Assembly (NCBI GenBank): GCA_000827265.1
Contig: KN834769.1
Span: forward strand, 295,996-359,995
DNA length: 64,000 nt
Reading direction: 5' to 3'
Source of the DNA: Collybiopsis luxurians FD-317 M1
Taxonomy: Eukaryota; Basidiomycota; Agaricomycetes; Agaricales; Omphalotaceae
The position numbers and the translations under genes are program-made. Below the pieces are notes generated by a model, which was not told the origin of the DNA, did not search any database, and saw only the letters and a program-made list of their open reading frames with translations. Positions 46,294-57,542 of the stretch are shown here, in pieces. Each line of letters starts with the position of its first letter. Position 1 is the stretch's first letter.

Positions 46294-49062
46294 ATGGCCT
46301 TCTTCCAGAACGCACAAGGGTTTGCTATCAACGATGGATCGTTCACCAATGTTAGTAATAGTGTTGCCGGTGACCAATATATCTTTAATTCTGGGCGCGG
46401 GGAATTTGAAGTTCTGCCTGCTCGTGTGTATCCTGCTCTGTACCTTACCAATCACCTGAATTGAGCGCGATTCTACGTAGCTGGCAAAGGCCTTGAAATG
46501 CTTTATCAAAATGCTGTGGTCGGCGCTGCTTATGACGCTGAGCAGCGTTTCCCTCCTCCAAATTGTCATCCCGGCACTCGTACCGAGACACTCGAGATTT
46601 TGCGCAACTGGGTCAACGGCAGTACAAAAACAACTCCCATCTACTGGCTCTATGGCGCTGCAGGCGTTGGAAAATCTGCCGTAGCTCAGACCATCTCAGA
46701 AGAATTCGCCAACAGTCAGCTCGCAGCCACTTTCTTCTTTTCACGGGCTGACCCTACCCGAAACCTGCAGCATTTCTTCACTACCATCGCTTTTCGACTA
46801 GTGACGTCTCATGTCCTTGGACCCATCCTCTCAGAGTATGTTGACCTCACTATCCGGCGCGACCGCACTATTATCCACGCCAATCTGGAGCGCCAATTCC
46901 AAGAACTCATAGCCAAGCCTTGCTATCGACTAAACACAGAACAATGGAAGAATCTTCCTCAGCTGATTGTAATTGATGGGCTGGATGAATGTGTTGACAT
47001 TCCGTCGCAGGAGCGTCTTCTTTCTATCATTCGCAAGGCTAAGTCAGGATCAACGGTGCCATTCAAGTTCCTTATTTGCAGCAGGCCTGAGCCACGCACT
47101 CGCGATGTGTTCAATCACCAGGATTTTCGTACCATGGTGGTTCGCAGTGACCTTGGCTCAGCATTTGAATCTGGGAATGACATTGCCAGGTACCTCCGCG
47201 AGGAATTCAATAAAATTCGACAAGATCATTGGCGTACTATGGCACATGTACCTGAAGACTGGCCAGGTGAAGGAATTGTACAACTACTAGTACAGAGGGC
47301 ATGTGGCCAGTTTATTTATGCAACTACTGTGCTCAAGTATGTTGGGGATTATCAGAGGTTGCCCACTGAACAGCTAGAGATAATTCTCAATATCACTGTC
47401 CCAGAAGATTATGACTCACCTTATCCTGACCTGGATCTGCTATACTTGCAGATTCTTTCTGTGTGCAAGCAAAAGGAACTCCTCCTTGATGTGCTGGCTC
47501 ATGTTTTGCAACCTGGTCCAGGCATATTTCGGGCCTCTTTTTTGACCAATTCACAATGTATTGAAGGGGTCTTTTTCCTCACAGAGGGAAAAGTTGGGAC
47601 ACTCCTCTTTGGTTTACACTCAGTTTTGAACATTCCAGATAATGCTCAGGACAATATTACAGTTCCCCATGCATCATTTGTTGACTTTTTGCATGACAAG
47701 AAGCGCTCTGGAATCTACTACGTGAGCAAAGCAAAAAGTGCGCGACATGAGCAGATTGCATTCTATCTGCTGAAGCGTATCTCATTTTTAACTAGAGACT
47801 ATCAACGTCTGAAGTTGTGAGTGTCACTCCTTCACTTTCTGTGTTGGATTGAACCAATATTGCTTTTGCCAGTATGGACTCAATATTTGATGTCTATGCA
47901 AGGGACTACTGGGATTTTCATTGTCAGGAAGTTCACCCAGAATTCCTTAGTAGCAGACTTGTCAGTGCACTGGAGCACCTTGACATTACCAGCTTCTTGA
48001 ATGCTGCGATAAGGCACAGGGGTACCAGCCTAGAGACAAGCATTTTTGGTCTCAGCTTTCACCTCAAGGCTTTCAGAAGAATTGGCAAGTGGGCTAGAGA
48101 TGTCAGTCTTTCTTATTCCACTTTTCTGTACTAGTTTTGATGCAACTGTGATTGTTTGTAGACCTCTCCATGGCAGCAAAGCCATCATTCATTGGTACTT
48201 GATGCATTGGCACAACAATGCTCCCAGTTTGACCGAGGAATCCAGGTGGCAATGGTTCCTGCTAGTGATAAGGACACTCTGATGATTGCGGTACTCAAAT
48301 ATGGTCTTTGCCTATTCCAATGTAATGCACAGATGATATCTGCCCTTCTGAATAATGGGCTAAGCTCACTTCAAGTTGAAAACATTTTATATTCTCCCTG
48401 GCCCTGTCCACCTATCCTGCCTTGGAACCAGATCAATTCTGGTACTGACAAGTTCAGGTCAGGACTTCACTCCAACACTGTCACCATTGAAGTTGCAGAA
48501 TGTAACAAGCACATTGTGATGGGATGTCTGCGAATTCTTCAACAACCCTACCACAGTGCCAAGGAAGCAAATCGGACCTATGCCAAGTCTGAGTGGATTA
48601 ACCACTTGGTGAAATATCCACATTCATCTTCAGAGCGGACCGAGCTTTTTCAAGCTTTAATAAAGAATCTTCCCGCTATACCAACTAGTGAGGATGCAAG
48701 AAAAGCAATTGCTTGGGCCAAGGTATGGAGTTTCAGACTTTTTTTAAAATTCTCTATGATTGATTTTTAACTAGGACACTGGGTATGCTGATCAGATTGA
48801 AGCCGTTCACAAGCGGTTGCAAGTTCTCATAGTTATGGAGGAGCAGGATATGGAGCCACTGGTAATCAAGGAGATGAGGCAGGCAAATAAGGATATGGAA
48901 GAGCAGAAGGATATGGAAGAGCAGAGAATCAAGGATATGGAGGAACAGAGAATCAGTGATACGGAGAAGCAGAAAAAACCGAGACCCAAGAAACGATGGA
49001 CCAATGAGTGGTACTCGGCAATCCGTGCCAAATTTCCAGCCAAGCGCCCAGTGGGTGCTTAA
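46294..49062 (+). CDS. NACHT-domain NTPase (NLR-like), gene 1
   Basis: Exons: 46294..46423, 46481..47816, 47873..48101, 48162..48722, 48775..49062, all GT..AG, 847 residues. Residues 1-43 are a short Asn/Gly/Ser-rich N-terminal peptide (QGFAINDGSFTNVSNSVAGD). 44-80 is the linker GKGLEMLYQNAVVGAA ... FPPPNCHPGTR, typical of basidiomycete NACHT proteins. Walker A GAAGVGKS is at 102-109; Walker B LIVIDGLDEC at 205-214; CSRPEPRTR follows. The rest is helical, with no WD40, ankyrin or TPR repeats seen. The C-terminus holds repeated DMEEQ units (coiled coil) and ends KPRPKKRWTNEW. Such STAND NTPases are linked to fungal non-self recognition and cell death; that role here is inferred. Paralogue at 57543-60232. 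Confidence 0.88.
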
Positions 49063-49324
49063 TGCCTCATCCACGCAATGGTCGAATCGAGCATGTTCCT
49101 ATTGATAGCGTTGCATCTCGCGACATTTGCACCTCAATCGATAGGGATAAAATGTCTTTATGAACTTAATCCACATTATCATAAGAGCAAGAAAGCAACT
49201 GATAACTAGAAATATGTAAACAGATTACTAATATATTAGGGTATTTTGTGCTGACTCTGTAAGCAGCAGTTTGAAAGGAAAAATGAGCATATAAGATCTA
49301 GAGAGTGCATAAGTGAGCATATTT

Positions 49325-50105
49325 TTATCATGAATAAACGCGACAATTTGTGGAAGAAGACTGAGTTGTGATGTTGTGGACACATTTTGAGGATGACTCG
49401 GCTGTCGGTTACTGATGCACCAGGCGCTGAAATCACATTCAGCATGATCAGTAAGTGGATTGGAAGTACAACTCAGGTCGAGAAAGACATCCTCCAGGAC
49501 CAGACCGTTAAAAGCAGTATGACAGAGAGCCAAGCCATTGACACTATACACGAACAGAGTGTTAAAACCTTGTTGTATGAGCCGTCGGAGCACGAGCTGT
49601 TGAGAAAAGGTTATGGCAAGTACTTTAGGAATAGTAAAACTTCTTGTTGTTTAGCTACTCTATGTACATCTTTTATACCTAGAGTAATTACTTCTAGAAT
49701 ATTCTACTAATTTCGATAATACTTAAAGAGATTACTAAGAAAACAATGGAACACTGCTTGAGTCGCTCCTAGAATGTGTAAGTACCTTCTCGCACATTCT
49801 CAACACGAGCAAAGTGGCACTGTTCAACATAAATGCCGCACAGATCATGGGTGTCGGTCCGGCACCGGCAGGCTCAAGATATGTAAGACCGATTTTGCTG
49901 TGCATCTGTGTGCATAGGTTATGTTTAATAGCTTTTGCGTTCCTCTCTGGTGTAATAATCTTTCTTCTTTCCCTGATACATGGCCTTCTTCCAGAACGCA
50001 CAAGGGTTTGCTATCAACGATGGATCGTTCACCAATGTTAGTAATAGTGTCGCCGGTCGCAGATACAGGGCTATATACTTCACATGTAACAACCATCTGA
50101 TTTGA
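49325..50105 (+). pseudogene. Orphan NACHT promoter plus first exon (N-terminal peptide only)
   Basis: 49325-50050 repeats 45845-46370 almost base for base, except for a 204-bp insertion (49600-49803). The start codon (49980) and the N-terminal peptide MAFFQNAQGFAINDGSF... are unchanged from gene 1. After SVAG the sequence diverges and the frame closes at 50105, giving 41 residues (ending RAIYFTCNNHLI). No NACHT domain follows. It is either a broken duplicate or a stand-alone short peptide gene that keeps an intact promoter. Confidence 0.7.
49600..49803. mobile_element. 204-bp MITE with short inverted ends and 9-bp target duplication
   Basis: Present in the orphan upstream copy and absent at the same site before NACHT gene 1 (46117). 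Ends TTGAGAA and TTCTCAA; flanks CACGAGCTG (49591-49599) and CACGAGCAA (49804-49812), seven of nine bases the same. The size of the duplication fits Mutator-like elements. Confidence 0.65.
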
Positions 50106-50570
50106 ACCCCACGATGCTTCCCTAGAATCCGTAGCATCTCCGCTAGACATGCTACCACCCTGATGAATTTGCCGCATCCTATATAGTCTTTCTATATGCT
50201 ATAAAGTTACCATTGCGCACTCAGATATCTGTATCAGATAAGGAGATTTTGAATAAATGGACCAAAATGGTGCATTGCAAAAAGGTCTAAGAAGGTAGCA
50301 CTCTGATTCAACAGCTTCATCTTGGGAATGTTCAATTCATGAAGTCACTGAATAGTGAGAACATCATTTGATGTAGATATTAAGCGCCTTTCTTTAAGGG
50401 CGTAGGTTTCCCAGAGACTTCTTCCTCCTTCTCCTCTCCCTCTCCCTAAGTAAGCTAACTTCAATCAAACCCCCTCAATAACACTCAAACCAAATATATT
50501 TTTCTCCAGTTCATTCCCACTGACTGGTGTCTGAATATATGGTACTGATACTAATAACATATTGATATCA
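50106..50570. other. Unassigned stretch
   Basis: No gene, repeat or element recognised. Confidence 0.3.
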
Positions 50571-50584
50571 CTCTGTAAATCATT

Positions 50585-50670
50585 CCTGGAGCTTTCCATA
50601 CAGATGCTCATGAAAAATTGTCTCCAAAGTGATTGGCAATTTTATATGACTTGGGTGATTTCAGCTATGG
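50585..50670 (+). pseudogene. Fragment of a DUF6533 gene 5' end
   Basis: Aligns with 40733-40815 (first intron and second exon of copy C): shared GCTCATGAAAAATTGTCTC, AAAGTGATT and the TATATxACTTGGG exon. No further exons follow, so it is a relic of a fourth copy. Confidence 0.6.
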
Positions 50671-50869
50671 AGCCATGGAGTCACTATACCGGTACAGCGG
50701 TAATGTCAGAATAGTACTGAGAACTAGAGGATGAAGATGTGGGATATAGTTATGGGATATGTATTGCATCTCATACTGCTGTCCAAAATTCACTGATGGT
50801 TGATAATTGCTGGGTCAAATAGTCAAATGCCCCATTCTAATTCCTCCCCGTCATTTGCAGCATGCTCTA

Positions 50870-52410
50870 AATTGCAAACTTTACCAAAAGATCCCTCAGA
50901 CTTGGTTCGTATACTTCCAAATACCTCCCTCCTGGTCTGTTTCCAGGAATATCCTCATGATTATTGCCCTTTGCCAGCCAGCGACTCACTAGTGCAGGTC
51001 CCAGGAGCAGGAGCAGCTCTGAGTCAAGTGGATCCAAGAGACCCATGCGACGCTGTATCTTCCAGTCTGTGGGGGATCAGATGATAAGAGAAATGATTGA
51101 GCCGTGAGGAAGAGGTTGGGAGGACAATCGCAAGAGATGTCAGATGTGTTCCGGGGTCAAGTTTATCCTGTGGGGAGGCGGATTTCGAGATACAGAGCTG
51201 GCGAGAGAGCGGCTTGAATAAATATTGGCGATTTTCATGAAATGGATATGGGGATGCACGATCTGGATAGGGTGGAGCCTTTGTGGGATCCTACTGGGTC
51301 TTGGTTTGGGCTTTTTGGAAACCATTCCCTGCTATCATCGTCTCTCGATGTTGACGGAAATGATAGAGCACCAAAGTCGTTGAGGTCTGCTCCGCTTAGT
51401 CTCGACCTAGATCTCGACGAACTCGTTCCTCTACACCCTCTATTTGCAACTTCGAGTCGACCCAGGAGGAAAGGAATACCCCCGCTCCACTCAATACTAC
51501 GTATGACACAAACACCGAGGAGAACGCCGCGGATGTCTCAACAGTGCTCATTTCAGCCCACCGGATGGGATTCCAGCCAAATAGACCACTTCCGTGTCTA
51601 TATCCTCTATCAGCTTAACTCTGGGAGCCAATTCAGATTTGGAACAGGTATTAGAATGGACCCGAATGTCTGCAGTGTCTGGTGCGCCAATAGACCGCTC
51701 GACAGCAAAAGGCGGGAAAACAGAGCACCGGCAATTAGGGAGAGGAAGAGTGCGGTGTTGCAGACGAGAGTGTATAAAGTCTTCCGACTCGGAGGAGAGT
51801 TGTGTTTAGGGAATTTAGGGATTCAAGGGAGCGTTATGAGGATTGCATACGGATAGATGTCTTGTGAGGGGACAGCGAAGGATATGGGAAGGGCGGCAAT
51901 GGAAGAATCCACCCAATTTCTGACAACTTTGTCTAGGGATTGCCCAGTGAGAGCGAACTTGAGCATTGAAGATTTGATTGTTAATACTAGCATTTAAGTA
52001 GTATTTACGATGTACAATTTTAGAGCGTAATGGTATTTGTATTAGTTGTAACGCGAATGGGCTTGCAATTAAGCTCGAGGTTTGTTGGTAGGCATCTAGA
52101 AACCACATAGTTTCAAAAAAAGCAAAAGGGAGTACAGGTGCGATGACCTCTTCCACAGGATCTTCCACAAACCCAAGGATGCACAGAATTGGCAAAAGAC
52201 CAAACTAACAGAGAGATGATGGAAAATTCACTTACCGGCAGTTATTGAAGTGAAATGGTAGCAGCATGTCCGCAATGAGATATGCCACCAAATCTACCAC
52301 CGGGTTGATCACAATATAGCGCAAATCAGAAGGTGCAGAATAGAGAGTAGTTGCCAAGGTTCAGGCTAATGTTCAAACAATTTGTTAAACACTTGCGCTG
52401 AGTGATGGTT
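50870..52410. repeat. Block Y, copy 1 (unrecognised tandem duplicate)
   Basis: Aligns in the same orientation with 52490-54530. Examples: CAAATACC(T/C)CC near 50919 and 52610, GGGGGATCAGA near 51072 and 52753, CCGCTCGACAGCAAAAGGCG near 51696 and 53646, ACCGGCAGTTAT near 52234 and 54342. Coding-like segments occur on minus (a hydrophobic INPVVDLVAYLIADMLLPF near 52250-52305; LGFVEDPVEEV near 52145-52175) but stops and frameshifts prevent a gene model. Probably two decayed copies of one gene. Family unknown. Confidence 0.5.
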
Positions 52411-52423
52411 GACAGTACCTTAC

Positions 52424-52485
52424 ACACTTGGAAAATAGGTTGCGTCTCACCAGACACAACCTATTTTCAAAGTGTGTAAGGTACT
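52424..52485. repeat. 62-bp hairpin (near-perfect inverted repeat)
   Basis: Arms start AGTACCTTACACACTT and end AAGTGTGTAAGGTACT, with the CCTATTTTC blocks pairing and only a few mismatches around a short centre. It lies exactly at the junction between the two block Y copies. Confidence 0.75.
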
Positions 52486-52489
52486 CGAA

Positions 52490-54530
52490 TCTCCAGTCCG
52501 ATGGTGGAATTCATGATTAACCATTAAAGCAGCGTTCCGCACAAACTTGTATAGAACTTCTCGAGCGAACCGCTGGAAAGGATACCTCCGACTCGGTTTA
52601 TAGATTTCCAAATACCCCCTGTATGGTCTATTCTCGGAATATCTTCTTGGCCATCGCCTTTTGCCAGCTTCACCGCTGCAAGAGCTGGCGCTGCTCTGGC
52701 TCAAGCAGGTCCAATAGACCCATTTGACGCGGTATCTTCCATTCAGCAGCCCGCGGGGGATCAGACAAACTAGACTAACAACTGGGCTGCGAGGAAGAGG
52801 TCAGGAGTACAAGAGATGGTGGTGCGTTCCCGGAGGCCAAGTTTATCCCTGCGATGGACGTGGGGGAGGTGGATGTGGAGATACAGAGCCGGTGAGAGAA
52901 CGGCCGGAACAAGTGTTGGCGATTTTTATGGAAGTGATGTGGGGATGGACGACCTGGGTGAGGTGAAGCCTTTGTGAGACCCTACTGGGTCTCGGTTTGG
53001 GCTTAGAAATCATTCCCTATGTTCACCGTCTCTCGATGTTGCCAGAAATGACAGAGCACCGAAGTCGTTGAGGGCTGCTCCGCTTAGTCTTAACCTGAAT
53101 CTCGGCGCACTCGTTCCTCCACATCTTCCATTTGCAACCTCGAGTTGGTCCAGGAGGAATGAAACAACCCCACTCCATTCGGTACTACATATGAATGTCC
53201 ACGCCGAGGAGAACGTAGCGGACGCCTCAGCAGTGCTCATTTCAGCCCACCGGCCTGTCAATCAGGATCTGTCTCGTCAGCCTCGTCCATCTTTTTGCTC
53301 CATTCTTGTAGTATGCGCAGCTCCGATAATGGTGATGGTATTGGGAGAAACAAAAATGATACTAGTAATCCCGGGACAAGACTTACGGGGGTGAATCCGA
53401 GTCGTTACTCTCTACTCTTGGTCCTGCGCCCTTGTGGCGCCTGTTACGCCTGTTACGCCTGTTACGCCCATGACGCATATGACACCTCACCATGGATGGC
53501 CCAATCCAACCCCCAATCACAACACTCAAATCTACCAATTCCGCGGCTACATCTTCTATCATTTCGACTCTGGGAGCCAATCCAGACATGAAACAGGAAC
53601 CAAAACGGACTCCGAATGCCTGCAGCGTCTGGCGCGTCAATAGGCCGCTCGACAGCAAAAGGCGGGAAAACAAAGCATCAGCAAATAGGGAGAGGGCGGT
53701 TTTGCAGACGAGTGTGTAGAGTCTTCCGAGGAGTGTTGTGTTGAGGGAGTTTAGGGATCCGAAGGAATGTTATGAGGATTGGTACGGATAAGTTTCTTGT
53801 GAGGGTACAGCGAAGACGTTGGGAAGGGCGGCAAGGGAAGAATCCACCCAATTTCTAAGTTTTGTTCAGGGACTGCCCAGTGAGAGCATCGTGATTCTTG
53901 GACTGACGAGCCTGAGTATTGAAAATTTGAGTATTATCGCCGCATGTAGTATCTACGATGTACAATTTTTGATGGTATTTGTTTTACTTGTAACACGAAT
54001 GAGCTCACGGTCAAGCTCAAGGCACAGTGGTAGATATTTAGAAACTATGTAGTTTCAAAAAATCAGGGAGAGTTCGCAGGAAAGTGAATGTCATCGGATG
54101 ATGGGTTCTGAGACAGCCTCTGGGACGGCAGCGACCTCCCCTTCGGCAGGAACTTCTACAAAACCCAAAACGCGAAAAATTGACTCCACGTAACTTTCCG
54201 GAAGAGCAAATTAATGGAGAGAAAGATGAATTCAGGATTTTATGATAAAGAAACTGGACGTACTGTAGCGAGACAAGATCTTCGGACGTAAATCGTCTCG
54301 ACTTCCCCTAGAGTTTTAGCAACAGCCAGAAGACCTATCTACCGGCAGTTATCGCAGTTTTCAAGTAAAATGGTAGTGGCATGTCCGTGATGAGATATAC
54401 CACCAAATCTACCGCCGGGTCAGTCACGATTCGGATGGCGCAGATCGGAAGTGGTAGAATACGGAGCACTTGTCAATGCTCAAACTAATGTTCGAACAAT
54501 CCGTTAAACAACTTGCGCTACGAAATGGAT
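52490..54530. repeat. Block Y, copy 2
   Basis: Diverged partner of 50870-52410. On minus, coding-like pieces read TDPAVDLVVYLITDMPLPFY (near 54360-54420), LGFVEVPAEGEV (near 54120-54170), and 53010-53261 with STAEASATFSSAW. A further partial start of the same unit may lie at 54540-54700 (similar to 52470-52600). No intact gene. Confidence 0.45.
53440..53475. repeat. Short 9-bp tandem repeat
   Basis: Three exact CCTGTTACG units (53440-53466) and a decayed fourth, inside block Y copy 2; absent from copy 1. Confidence 0.7.
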
Positions 54531-54699
54531 CAGAAAAAACGATCGACTTTGCGAGTGTCTAAGGTAACGAAATTCCCAGTCTGATAATGGAATCCATGAT
54601 GAAAAGCATCAAATCAGCGTTTTGTACAAGTCCGTATATAGAATCTCTCAAACCAATTGCTGAAGAAGGTTGACAAAAAAATTAGAAACAGCCAGAAAC

Positions 54700-55149
54700 C
54701 AGTTTCTGAACATTTACCTTCCATGACACCATCCATGTGACCTCAACCCCCCGCCTCCAGATCCTTCATAAACGCCACAGCATCGTAGGCGACAAGCCCT
54801 TGGTCAAGTCACCGCTGAGCTTCAGGATTTAACCCTTCTACTAGGGCCGGCCCGACGTTATCGCCAACCTCAATGGCTCTTCTACCGTCAGGGCTCCTTC
54901 AAACGCTACTACCCTGCGCGGCACCGGCGGGTCATGACGTCGTTCCCGCGGTGATTCATCAGCGCCCTCTTCACTATCTTCTTCCACTTTTTCCCTCTTC
55001 ATCATCGACCATCACAACGGCAGGAGTAACCTGGATGTCCATCCTACATTGAGGTATCGTCATCTGCTCCTTCAAGTAACTGGTCGCGCAGAGCGGTAGT
55101 TCTGGAAAGGTACTCTTCAGTTTCCAAGCTGGACAGCTCCTCTGGCTAT
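54700..55149. other. Unassigned stretch
   Basis: No gene recognised. Pro- and Ser-rich frames here are short and unmatched. Confidence 0.3.
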
Positions 55150-56320
55150 CAATAAGTAGTAATATTAGGTGTTATGCGTGAAGTTTGGTCTTTTGCGAGA
55201 AGGACCCAGATATTGGGGAGCCGAGGCCTCAGCCCAAGCTTCCAGGAGTGCTGGGAAAAGTAGTAGGGAGGGAAGGGCGGCGGAGGGGAGTGCCAGGTCC
55301 GGACATGCGGAATTGAAAGAAGAGTAGGGAGGAGAGGGCAGCGGAGGGGAGTGCCAGGTCTGGACATGCGGAATTGAAAGAAGAGTAGGGAGGAGAGGGC
55401 GGCGGAGGGGAGTGCCAGGTCTGGACATGTGTCATTGAAAGTGGTGACCATCGAATAACTGCCCAGCGCAAAAAAGCCGGAAGGGGTGGCGGGAAAGCCG
55501 ACGTTCTGAAAGAAGTCGAGATCTGGGTTCCGAAACCAATCGTTTTGGATGCCGTTGAAGAAGAGGCAGCAGACGCTGTTTCCGCTTTCATTTGCGGGGA
55601 GGAAGCACAATAGAAACAGTATGCTGCCATTCTGACGCTTGGGGAAAAGCAAAGCTCGCGGTGGGGGCGTACGAGAAGGCGAGCAAACTCATTGCAGACC
55701 GCCCGAGTGTCCGGGCCTTTCTTCTCACTCGACCAGCTGCTTATGAATAGCCCTGAAGCATCGAAGGCCCGGATAGCTTTTCTGACAGCGGGTCAAAGTA
55801 AGACGTGCGTTGATATTCATAGACTGACCTGCTGGACGAGGCACTGAGAGGGCTTGGGATGCTGGCTGCTGAGGAACCGGCAGAACTTGCAGAACGTCCT
55901 GCTTCCGCTGCTGCACAGCAGCGTTACCGTCTTGATCGAACAATCCAGGTCAAGCATTTTGGGCGATCCATTCGCGAAATAGTTACAAGTGCCACGATGA
56001 GAGCAGCGATGATTTGTCCGGCGAAAACATCTGCAGACAGGGAAACCCAGGCTGAATGTCTTATAATTCGACCCAGGAGAGTGAACACGGCAGTACTCGA
56101 AGGTGGAGGAATGTATTCGCTGAAATATGAATGAGCAATCTCGAAGATGACTTGGCCGTCGGATACTATCCACCTGTGTAGGCAATGGTTTGGCTCTCCG
56201 TTGTACCGCTTTTACAGTCTGGTCCTGGCGAAAGTATTTCTCAATGGGATATTCGACGTGAGTTATACAACCAATACACTTATTGACCATGTTGACTGTC
56301 ATTTCCAAGAGGTGTCTGAG
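55150..56320 (-). pseudogene. Relic R2: second copy of the decayed minus-strand gene
   Basis: Partner of R1 without its insertions. On minus it reads, in pieces, GQIIAALIVALVTISRMDRP, then DQDGNAAVQQRKQDVLQV and QQPASQALSVPRPAGQ, then NARLTLTRCQKSYPGLRC with a stop near 55725. The frames do not join cleanly. A minisatellite lies in its 3' part. Family not recognised. Confidence 0.5.
55250..55440. repeat. 61-bp minisatellite, about three copies
   Basis: Unit begins GGAGTGCCAGGTCTGGACAT and continues through AGAAGAGTAGGGAGGAGAG; copies differ by a few bases. R1 has only one diverged unit in this place, so the expansion is specific to R2. Confidence 0.8.
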
Positions 56321-56479
56321 ATTCGGATCGGGGATACGATTCTCACGGGGATCCATCCCCCCCGTTTAAGGAAGGAGTTCAGAGAAGGCCTATCGGCAAC
56401 ATCGGCAGCTTCTCGCGGCCGGATGATCAACTCGCACACTCAATCAACGCTTTCAATTTTCACTTTCACATCGATGCCA

Positions 56480-57155
56480 GCGGGCGTCTTTCGACGTGCC
56501 TGTAATACCCATCGCTCATTACTTCAACATGCAACGCTAATCCTGTGTATAATGTCCATAGTCTCAGCAATGTCGATAATCATGATCTTGAACTTCTTGC
56601 AACGCCTGCTTCCTCTAATCTTGTTGAATGGACATCCAAAGGGCATCGCTATGTTAAATACCCCTACTGTGCAAGTCCCATAAATCACGGCTCTAATAAG
56701 ACATTTACACAACTCGAAAGACATTTGAATAAGAAATGCAAGGAATACGCAAGTGAGTATCCGATCCGATCAAGTTTTGAATGAGACTCAAGAGCTGATT
56801 TGCATAGATTCTCATTCGTCTAGACCTAAACCATCCCCTTCCCCCCTTCCAGCATCTGCTCCCATCGCGAGACTGTGTCCTGGTCTAACTTTTGACTGGA
56901 AATTGGGCTCGCCATTTTCCACTTATCCTTTCGGAATCCATGCTGAACATTCAACCAGCAATCCAGGATACAACTTTGTGACAGCTAATAAATGCGTATC
57001 TACGGTCACGACTCGCTCCCTTTCATGCATGATCTCACTATTGGGGCAAGAACTGTTCTGCTCCTCACATGTTCCGCGATTTCAGATACCTAGATCATTT
57101 ACTGTCGCGACTAGAACCAGTAGTACTGTTACCTCTGATTCCCTGTTCTCTTAGC
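56480..57155 (+). pseudogene. Gene fragment with Cys/His segment and CPGLTFDW motif
   Basis: Plus-strand pieces: LVEWTSKGHRYVKYPYCAS then FTQLERHLNKKCKEYA (56545-56760), a 55-60 bp GT..AG intron, then a Ser/Pro linker and CPGLTFDWKLGSPFSTYPF (56810-56990). The order of a Cys/His cluster followed by CxGxxxxWxxGSxxxTYPF is one I associate with N-termini of large Agaricomycete genes of repeat-like character, some transposon-borne. No start codon fits well and the frame is lost after about 57155. Flanked by an inverted repeat of ~40 bp (56296-56339 and 57326-57366). Confidence 0.4.
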
Positions 57156-57380
57156 AGATGACTATTTGTAAATACTGTTAATTCCTAGCTCATATTGCGA
57201 GCGTTGCACATCGGTTGTGCTGCTACATCGGGAAGGGAACCAGATCGGGCCGAGCTCTTCGGCTTTTTTTCGGCTCATGGCCATCATAGAATCTTCTGGA
57301 CCATGGCCCTTCGCGTGGCAACATACCGTATCCCCGATCTGAATCTGAGACACCTCTTGGTCATTTCAGCGCCTGGTCAC

Positions 57381-57395
57381 GGGCGTCGGTCCGGC
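57381..57395 (+). promoter_or_regulatory. Shared GGGCGTCGGTCCGGC box before NACHT gene 2
   Basis: Exact match to 46159-46173 before NACHT gene 1 and one mismatch to 49849-49863 before the orphan copy. The surrounding sequence is much less conserved between genes 1 and 2, which suggests constraint. A TATATATA run follows at about 57460. Confidence 0.45.
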
Positions 57396-57542
57396 GCCAC
57401 CGGTCCAATGGGGTTGCTGACATGAACAGCTTGTACGGTACCGTTTAGTCGTTTAGTGTGTATATATAGGTCATGTATTTGATAGCTCTCGCCTTTTTTT
57501 TCTCGTGTGACAATCAATCTTCCTTCCTTCCTTCCCTGATAT

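Noticed and set aside
55250..55440. Regular repeats considered as a CRISPR array
   Set aside because: Repeats are contiguous 61-bp units with no spacers, in a eukaryotic genome: a minisatellite.
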